A stretch of 10,987 bases of DNA, taken from assembly GCA_016202915.1 (NCBI GenBank), contig JACQNT010000092.1, positions 1 through 10,987 of the forward strand, written 5' to 3'. Below are positions 6,461 through 10,987 of this stretch, in pieces (position 1 is the stretch's first letter; each line of letters opens with the position of its first letter). Position numbers and translations under genes: made by a program. A model generated the notes under the pieces. The model had not been told where the DNA came from, did not search any database, and was given only the letters and a program-made list of their open reading frames with translations. The DNA comes from Acidobacteriota bacterium. Its GTDB lineage: Bacteria; Acidobacteriota; Polarisedimenticolia; Gp22-AA2.

Positions 6461-7510
6461 TCAGAGCATCCGGATCTTCCGGGACAGCCTCAGGTATTCG
6501 CCGTAATCGCCGATTGCCCGGCGGTTCTCCAGGTAGTCGTCCACCGACGGCGCCGCGGCGCGCGCCGCCGCCAGCCGGGGGGTGGCGACGAACGAGAAGG
6601 AGTCGCTCCCCGCGCCCGATCCGTAGGAGCAGAAGAAGATGCGATCCCCTTCGCGCGCCGTGTCCAGGACCGCCGCCAGGCCGAGGAGGGAGGCGCCGGA
6701 GTAGGTGTTGCCGATCCGGTCCACGACCGCCCCCGCGGCGATCTGCTCCTCCGTGAACCCGAGGTCCGCGGCGACGCGCCGCATGAACTTGGGGTTCGGC
6801 TGGTGGAAGACGGCCCAGCGGTAGTCGGCGGGCCGCCGGCCCAGCCCCTCCAGCAGGCCGCGCGACGCGGCGCGCGAGTGGGCGAAGTAGGACGGCTCGC
6901 CGGTGAAGCGGTGCCCATGCTCCGGGTAGTGCAGGTGCTGGCGGCGGAAGAAATCGGGGGTGTCGGTGACGTAGGAGGCGGTCGCCTCGACGACGGCCAG
7001 CGCCTCCTCCGCCGGCCCGAACAGGAAGGCCGCGCCGCCGGCGGCGGCGGTGAGCTCCAGCGCGTCCCCCGGCTTGCTCTGCGCCGCGTCCATGCCGATC
7101 CCCAGGGCGTAGTCGGCCATCCCGGAGCCGACGAACGCCAGCGCCGCCTGCATCGCCTCGGACCCGGCCTTGCAGGCGAACTCCAGGTCGGCGGCGCTCA
7201 CCCAGGGAGTCGCCCCGATCGCCTCCGCCACGATGGTGCCGCTCGGCTTGACGGCGTAGGGCTTCGACTCGCTCCCGACCCAGACGGCGCGGATCCGATC
7301 GGGCGCCACGCCGGAGCGCGCCACGGCGCCGCGGGCCGCCTCGATCGCCATGGTGACGGCGTCCTCGTCGAGGCCGGGGACCGACTTCTCGCGCACCGGC
7401 AGGTGGGCCGCCTCCCTCCCCCAGGCGGCGGCGATGGACGAGGCCCGGACGCGCGGGCGCGGGACGTACGCCCCGTATCCCACGATGCCGGCAGGACGCG
7501 CCGTCCTCAT
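6461..7510 (-). CDS. Archaeal-type hydroxymethylglutaryl-CoA synthase
   Basis: A 349-residue HMG-CoA synthase that joins acetyl-CoA to acetoacetyl-CoA. It resembles the short archaeal form closely: IVGYGAYVPRPRV (9-21), EKSVPGLDED (41-50), GSESKPYAVKPSG (79-91), AADLEFACKAG (106-116), SYVTDTPDFFRR (179-190), GHRFTGEPSYF (199-209), FHQPNPKFM (235-243), GNTYSG (267-272) and YGSGAGSDSF (296-305). The catalytic triad is present as Glu81, Cys113 and His236. ATG at 7510, four bases after the regulator's stop; the Shine-Dalgarno is weak, so coupling to the upstream gene is likely. HMG-CoA would normally feed the mevalonate pathway, but no mevalonate gene is nearby. The CoA-transferase-like and MDR genes downstream instead point to dehydration, decarboxylation and reduction to isovaleryl-CoA. 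Confidence 0.95.
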   Translation of the reverse strand: MRTARPAGIVGYGAYVPRPRVRASSIAAAWGREAAHLPVREKSVPGLDEDAVTMAIEAARGAVARSGVAPDRIRAVWVGSESKPYAVKPSGTIVAEAIGATPWVSAADLEFACKAGSEAMQAALAFVGSGMADYALGIGMDAAQSKPGDALELTAAAGGAAFLFGPAEEALAVVEATASYVTDTPDFFRRQHLHYPEHGHRFTGEPSYFAHSRAASRGLLEGLGRRPADYRWAVFHQPNPKFMRRVAADLGFTEEQIAAGAVVDRIGNTYSGASLLGLAAVLDTAREGDRIFFCSYGSGAGSDSFSFVATPRLAAARAAAPSVDDYLENRRAIGDYGEYLRLSRKIRML

Positions 7511-7514
7511 CCGC

Positions 7515-8123
7515 TCATCCGGCCGCGGGCGACTTCAGGATGCCCTTCAGGAAGACGTCGGCGAAGGCGTCGGCCAGCTCGGCGCCGCTCAGGCGCCCGG
7601 CCGGCCGGTACCACTGGTAGATCCAGTTGACCATCCCGAGCATGGCGAAGGCCGCGACGGTCGGATCGACGCGGCGGGCCACGCCGCTGCGCACCAGGTC
7701 GCGGAACGTCCTCTCCAGGAAGCGGACGTAGCGCCGCTTGCGGGCGTCGATCTTCTCCCGGTAGCGTCCCTTCAGCACGCTGCTCTCGTGCAGGATGACG
7801 GTGATCTCCTTGGGACGGTCGCGGGTGACGACCAGGATGTGCCCCTTGAGGGTCGCCCGCAGCCTTTCAAGGGGATCGGAGATGCCCATGACGCGCCGCA
7901 GCACCTTGCGCTCGAACAGGTCCATGCCGTACGACATGATCGCGTAGAGCAGGTCCTCCTTGCTCCGGATGTGGTGGTAGATCCCCGCCTTGGTGATCCC
8001 CAGCGCGGCGGAGATGTCCCCCATGGAGGCCCCCTCGAACCCCTTGTCGCAGAAGATCCGGGCGGCCGTTTCCAGGATCTGCGCCTGGCGGGTCACCCGG
8101 TCCTGCCGCGCCCTCTTCTTCAC
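7515..8123 (-). CDS. TetR/AcrR-family regulator, candidate acyl-CoA-responsive repressor of the operon
   Basis: A 202-residue one-domain-plus-ligand-pocket repressor. The N-terminal HTH is clear: ILETAARIFCDKGFEGASMG (16-35), the recognition helix around ITKAGIYHHIRSKEDLL (43-59), then an all-helical C-terminal half with MVNWIYQWYRPAGRLS (164-179), a tail typical of TetR regulators of fatty acid, branched-chain and steroid acyl-CoA metabolism. It starts at a GTG (8123) with GGAGGA just upstream and is the first gene of the operon. A perfect 20-bp palindrome 28 bp upstream overlaps its promoter, so it very likely represses itself and the whole operon. In Myxococcus xanthus the TetR protein AibR controls the aib operon in response to isovaleryl-CoA; an equivalent ligand is inferred here, not shown. 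Confidence 0.93.
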   Translation of the reverse strand: MKKRARQDRVTRQAQILETAARIFCDKGFEGASMGDISAALGITKAGIYHHIRSKEDLLYAIMSYGMDLFERKVLRRVMGISDPLERLRATLKGHILVVTRDRPKEITVILHESSVLKGRYREKIDARKRRYVRFLERTFRDLVRSGVARRVDPTVAAFAMLGMVNWIYQWYRPAGRLSGAELADAFADVFLKGILKSPAAG

Positions 8124-8150
8124 CGTTCCTCCCCGGGAGGGGCGCGGCCT

Positions 8151-8170
8151 TACCTACCGACCGGTAGGTA
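8151..8170. promoter_or_regulatory. TetR-type operator palindrome
   Basis: A perfect inverted repeat, TACCTACCG-AC-CGGTAGGTA, with 9-bp arms around a 2-bp centre. It begins at the last base of the proposed -10 box, so bound repressor would cover the transcription start. The ACCGACCGGT-like core is typical of operators of TetR regulators of acyl-CoA metabolism. No second copy was noticed in the window, including near the divergent symporter start 140 bp away. Confidence 0.82.
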
Positions 8171-8198
8171 GGCTAACCCTTCCCCGCGACTCTGTCAA
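8170..8198 (-). promoter_or_regulatory. Promoter of the TetR-HMG-CoA synthase-CoA-transferase-MDR operon
   Basis: On the minus strand there is a perfect TTGACA (8198-8193), a 17-bp spacer and TAGCCT (8175-8170) as -10 box, which keeps the key T, A and final T. The start point would fall inside the adjacent operator palindrome. The leader to the GTG of the regulator is about 40 nt. No other clear promoter was seen between the eight genes, whose gaps are at most 34 nt. Confidence 0.68.
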
Positions 8199-8215
8199 GA
8201 CGGCCGGCGCCCCGG

Positions 8216-8261
8216 CGGGCGAACGCCCGTAACCGCCCGGCTCCGGGCGAGGGGCCCCCGG
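8216..8261. repeat. Cluster of short GC inverted repeats between divergent genes
   Basis: Three adjacent short inverted repeats lie between the operon promoter and the symporter: CGGGC-GAAC-GCCCG (8216-8229), GCCCGG-CT-CCGGGC (8235-8248), and CCGGG (8243-8247) with CCCGG (8257-8261) around a GGGGCCCC palindrome. None is followed by a T-run, so they are not standard terminators. In such GC-rich DNA they may be chance; structure in the symporter leader or a protein site is possible. Confidence 0.3.
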
Positions 8262-8272
8262 ACGGGCGCGAG

Positions 8273-8303
8273 TCTACACCCGAATCCGGGGGCGTGATAG
8301 GCT
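8273..8303 (+). promoter_or_regulatory. Possible promoter of the symporter gene
   Basis: TCTACA (8273-8278) and TAGGCT (8298-8303) are 19 bp apart, and the -10 box is preceded by TGA, giving an extended -10 (TGATAGGCT). Transcription would start only a few bases before the GTG at 8313, and no good ribosome-binding site precedes that GTG, so a nearly leaderless message is conceivable. The match is weak. Confidence 0.28.
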
Positions 8304-8312
8304 GCGCGGATT

Positions 8313-9698
8313 GTGCTGGACGCCGTGGTTTTCGCGGCTTACATCGCGGCCGTCCTCGCCATCGGCCGTTTCACCTCGCGCCGCATCGGGACGGCGGAAG
8401 ACTTCCACCTCTGCGGCCGCTCGCTCGGGAGGCTGCCGGCGGCGCTCAGCCTGGCGGCGACGGAGTTCTCCGGGTCGGGCCTGATCGGCGGGGCGGGGCT
8501 GGCGTACGCCATCGGGATCTCCGGCGCCTACTGGAACCTGGTCGCCGTCCCCGCCTGGATCGCAGTCGGCCTGACGGCGACGGTCACCCTCAGGAAGCTC
8601 TCCCTCACCACGATCCCGGGCTACCTCGGCGAGCGCTACGGGATCTCCTCCCGCAGGCTGGTCGCCGTCCTCCAGATGACCGAGGCGGTCGTGTTCACCG
8701 CCGTCCAGATCCAGGTGTCGGCGATCGCCCTCTCCGCGCTGTTCGGGTTGGACCGGACCTTCGCCGAGTGCCTGGTCACCGGAGTGTTCGTCGCCTACAC
8801 CGCCATGGGAGGCCTCTGGGCGGTCGTCTGGACGGACGTTCTCCAGTACGCCATCCTGATGTCGGGGGTGCTGGTCGGCCTGCCGCTGGCGCTCGAGAGG
8901 GTCGGCTGGATCGACGGCCTGCGCGCCTCCCTCCCGGCCTCTCACTTCAGCCTCGCTCAGCTCGGAGTGATGGAGCCGCTCGCCTGGATGGCGCTGTGCG
9001 TCTATTCGTATTCGACCGACCAGACCTACATGCAGCGGGTCTTCGCCTCCTCCGACGCCCGGGTGGCACGCTTCGCCTACCTCTATACGGGGTTCAACTA
9101 CCTGGTGTTCGGGACGTGCGTGGCAGGGATGGGGATGGTCGCCTCGGTGCTCCTCCCGGGGCTGCCGCACCAGGACGAGGCGCTGCCGGTCCTCATCAAA
9201 GACGTCCTCCCGGCGGGCCTGAGGGGTTTCTTCCTGACGGCGATCCTGGCGACGACGATGTCCACGGCGTCCGCCTGGCTGGCGGCCGCGGCGTCGCTCT
9301 TCGTCCAGGACATCTACGAGCCGCTATGCGGGGGGCATCTGGAGGAGCGCCCGCTCCTGTCCCTGTCGCGCTGGACGATGATCGGCGTCGCCGCGGGGTC
9401 CCTGGCGATCGCCCACTGGGCGCCCGGCGTGGTGAACGCCGTCGTCTTCTCCACCCTGGTCGCGCCGGCGGCGGTCTTCGCGCCGATGATGCTGGGGCTT
9501 TACTGGAGGAGGATCGACCGCCGCGCCGGCTTCTGGGCGCTCCTGGTCGGAGCCGTCGCCGGTGTCGGCTCGCAGGTCTTTCTGTACGGCAGGGCGGGCG
9601 GGGCGCTCAGGGATCTGCACCCGCTGTTCTTCGGCCCCGGCGCCGGTCTGCTGGTCCTGCTCGGGATCAGCCTCCTCCGGCGCGGCGCCGCGCGCTAG
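8313..9698 (+). CDS. Sodium:solute symporter (SSS family)
   Basis: A 461-residue, strongly hydrophobic inner-membrane protein with roughly a dozen membrane helices, close to the usual SSS length. Family signatures are YTAMGGLWAVVWTDVLQ (162-178), DQTYMQR (236-242), GFFLTAILATTMSTASAWL (305-323), where the Ser/Thr run matches the conserved sodium-site helix, and MLGLYWRRIDRRAGFWALL near the C-terminus. It imports a small solute with sodium; SSS members carry proline, sugars, short carboxylates, pantothenate or quaternary amines, and the substrate cannot be read from sequence. The GTG at 8313 lacks a strong ribosome-binding site. It diverges from the TetR operon and converges on the MttB-family gene, sharing CTAG with its stop. 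Either neighbour could hint at the substrate: a branched-chain acid, or a methylated amine. Confidence 0.9.
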   Translation: MLDAVVFAAYIAAVLAIGRFTSRRIGTAEDFHLCGRSLGRLPAALSLAATEFSGSGLIGGAGLAYAIGISGAYWNLVAVPAWIAVGLTATVTLRKLSLTTIPGYLGERYGISSRRLVAVLQMTEAVVFTAVQIQVSAIALSALFGLDRTFAECLVTGVFVAYTAMGGLWAVVWTDVLQYAILMSGVLVGLPLALERVGWIDGLRASLPASHFSLAQLGVMEPLAWMALCVYSYSTDQTYMQRVFASSDARVARFAYLYTGFNYLVFGTCVAGMGMVASVLLPGLPHQDEALPVLIKDVLPAGLRGFFLTAILATTMSTASAWLAAAASLFVQDIYEPLCGGHLEERPLLSLSRWTMIGVAAGSLAIAHWAPGVVNAVVFSTLVAPAAVFAPMMLGLYWRRIDRRAGFWALLVGAVAGVGSQVFLYGRAGGALRDLHPLFFGPGAGLLVLLGISLLRRGAAR

Positions 9699-10987
9699 AC
9701 GAGCGTCGCCTCGATCTCGCGCTTGCGCCGCGCCACGAACTCCCTGAGTGCCTCGTCGATCGCCGGATCCAGCGTCGGCTCCCGGTAGGACGCCAGGAGC
9801 TTCTTGCAGCGCTCGCTCGCCCGGGCGTACGCGTCCCTGGATCCTTTCTTGGCCCAGGTCTCGTACGCCTCCGTGTCGGCCAGGTTCGGGAAATAGAACT
9901 CCGTCCTGAAGTGCTTGCGGGTGTGCTCCTCTCCCAGGAAGTGCCCGCCCGCCGGGACGTGGGCGATGACCTCGAGGGCCAGGCTGTCGTCGTCCACCGG
10001 CACGCCGGCGAAGAAGCGCACCATCATCTCCAGCATCTCCGCGTCGAGCACCATCGCCTCGAAGGAGGCGGTCAGCCCCCCGTCCAGCCAGCCGGCGGCG
10101 TGCAGGACGTAGTGCACCCCGCCGAGGAGAAGCGGCCAGAGCATCATCATCTTCTCCTGGCCGGCCTGGTGGTCCGGCAGCTTGGAGTTGGTCAGGACGC
10201 CGCCGCCGCGGCACGGCAGCCGGTAGCGCCGGGCCATCTGCGCCGAGCTCAGGATCCCGAGCGCCGCCTCCGGGCGGCCGAACGCCGGCGCGCCGGTGCG
10301 CATCTCCAGGCCGGTGAGGAACGATCCGTACATCACCGGCGACCCGGGGCGCACCAGCTGCGCCAGGGCCACAGCCGCCAGCGCCTCGGCGTTCTGCTGG
10401 GCCACCGCCGCCGCCAGCGTCACCGGGCTGGTCGCCCCGGCCATGATGAAGGGGGTGATGATGTTCACCTGGCCGGCCACGGCATACTCGATCAGCCCCT
10501 CGGCCATGTTCGAGTCGTAGCGCAGCGGGCTGTTCGAATTGATGATGCCTACGAGGACCGGCCTGTCGAGGAGCTTCTCCCGGCCGCCGAACAGGATCGC
10601 CATCATGTCGATGTGGTCGCGAGCCCTCAGCGTGCTCCAGGCGTCGCCGATCATCCCCTTGGCGCTCAGGCGGATCTGGTGGTAGAGGATGTCGAGGTGG
10701 CGGGTCTCGACCGGCAGGTCCTTGCAGGCGACCTCCGGGCAGCCGTGGTGCATCACCTCGATCACCTCCGACAAGCGCACCAACTCGTTTTGGTCCTTGA
10801 GCGTGCCGTCGCGCCGCCCGCCGTCGAGGTCGGCGACGAACGGCGGGCCGCTCACGGGCGCGAAGACGAGGTTGTCCCCCCCGATGACCACGTCATTGGC
10901 GGGGTCGCGGGCGTGGATCGTGAACTGCGACGGCGCCTTCCGGATCTGCTCCTCCACGAACTCGGGCGCGAAGAACACCCGCTGCCC
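9695..10987 (-). CDS. MttB-family (trimethylamine/betaine) corrinoid methyltransferase homologue, 5' end outside window
   Basis: The visible 430 residues are the central and C-terminal part of an MttB-superfamily methyltransferase (family length about 480-510), so some 60-80 N-terminal residues are missing. Recognisable segments include IGGDNLVFAPVSGPPFVADL, DGGRRDGTLKDQNELVRLS, INSNSPLRYDSNMAEGLIEY, TPFIMAGATSPVTLAAAVAQ and LTNSKLPDHQAGQEKMM. Members transfer a methyl group from an amine to a corrinoid protein. Pyrrolysine forms read through an in-frame amber codon; this frame is uninterrupted to its TAG at 9695-9697, so it belongs to the non-pyrrolysine group, some of which act on glycine betaine, proline betaine or carnitine. 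Its substrate is unknown, and no corrinoid-protein gene is visible. The gene converges with the symporter, sharing the palindromic CTAG as both stop codons. Confidence 0.9.
   Translation of the reverse strand, partial: GQRVFFAPEFVEEQIRKAPSQFTIHARDPANDVVIGGDNLVFAPVSGPPFVADLDGGRRDGTLKDQNELVRLSEVIEVMHHGCPEVACKDLPVETRHLDILYHQIRLSAKGMIGDAWSTLRARDHIDMMAILFGGREKLLDRPVLVGIINSNSPLRYDSNMAEGLIEYAVAGQVNIITPFIMAGATSPVTLAAAVAQQNAEALAAVALAQLVRPGSPVMYGSFLTGLEMRTGAPAFGRPEAALGILSSAQMARRYRLPCRGGGVLTNSKLPDHQAGQEKMMMLWPLLLGGVHYVLHAAGWLDGGLTASFEAMVLDAEMLEMMVRFFAGVPVDDDSLALEVIAHVPAGGHFLGEEHTRKHFRTEFYFPNLADTEAYETWAKKGSRDAYARASERCKKLLASYREPTLDPAIDEALREFVARRKREIEATLV

Noticed and set aside
5290..9170. Long open frames at 5290-6756 and 6233-7630 (plus) and 8274-9170 (minus)
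   Set aside because: Opposite the thiolase, HMG-CoA synthase and symporter genes, whose motifs are unmistakable; the translations are compositional artefacts.
9695..10987. Pyrrolysine-containing MttB
   Set aside because: No in-frame amber codon interrupts the visible frame, and the protein is continuous through the conserved region to its natural end.

Overview
The window is about 11 kb of very GC-rich bacterial DNA, densely coded, with many GTG starts, 4-nt gene overlaps and recognisable sigma-70-type promoters. Nothing fixes the taxon. The mix (bacterial PurM, archaeal-type HMG-CoA synthase/thiolase/DUF35 set, corrinoid methyltransferase homologue, high GC) would suit an environmental Acidobacteriota, Myxococcota or similar lineage; that is inference only. 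No RNA genes, CRISPR arrays, transposons or prophage genes were seen.

Layout. At the left edge is the start of purM (minus strand, 3' end outside), with its own near-perfect promoter at 355-385. Positions 418-8123 hold one tight minus-strand operon of eight genes, in transcription order: a TetR-family regulator, an archaeal-type HMG-CoA synthase, an SCP-x-like thiolase, a DUF35 zinc-ribbon/OB protein, a class I CoA-transferase-like alpha subunit, the matching beta subunit, a fused alpha-beta CoA-transferase-like protein, and a zinc-dependent medium-chain reductase. Its promoter (8170-8198) carries a 20-bp palindrome (8151-8170) starting at the edge of the -10 box, an evident TetR operator. 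Diverging to the right is a sodium/solute symporter (8313-9698). It meets, tail to tail with stop codons sharing one CTAG, a minus-strand MttB-family methyltransferase homologue whose N-terminus lies outside the window.

How the genes may work together. Thiolase, HMG-CoA synthase and DUF35 form the known archaeal complex that turns acetyl-CoA into HMG-CoA. A TetR regulator, CoA-transferase-like subunits and a zinc MDR reductase are also the parts of the myxobacterial alternative isovaleryl-CoA (aib) pathway: AibR, AibA/AibB (3-methylglutaconyl-CoA decarboxylase) and AibC, fed by HMG-CoA synthase. The best reading is therefore an aib-like operon with an archaeal-type front end, making isovaleryl-CoA (iso-branched acyl starter) from acetyl-CoA. 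The fused protein has Cys where true CoA-transferases have the catalytic Glu, as reported for AibB. The separate alpha/beta pair has Arg there and is the least explained part. The HMG-CoA dehydratase step is not encoded here by a recognisable enoyl-CoA hydratase.
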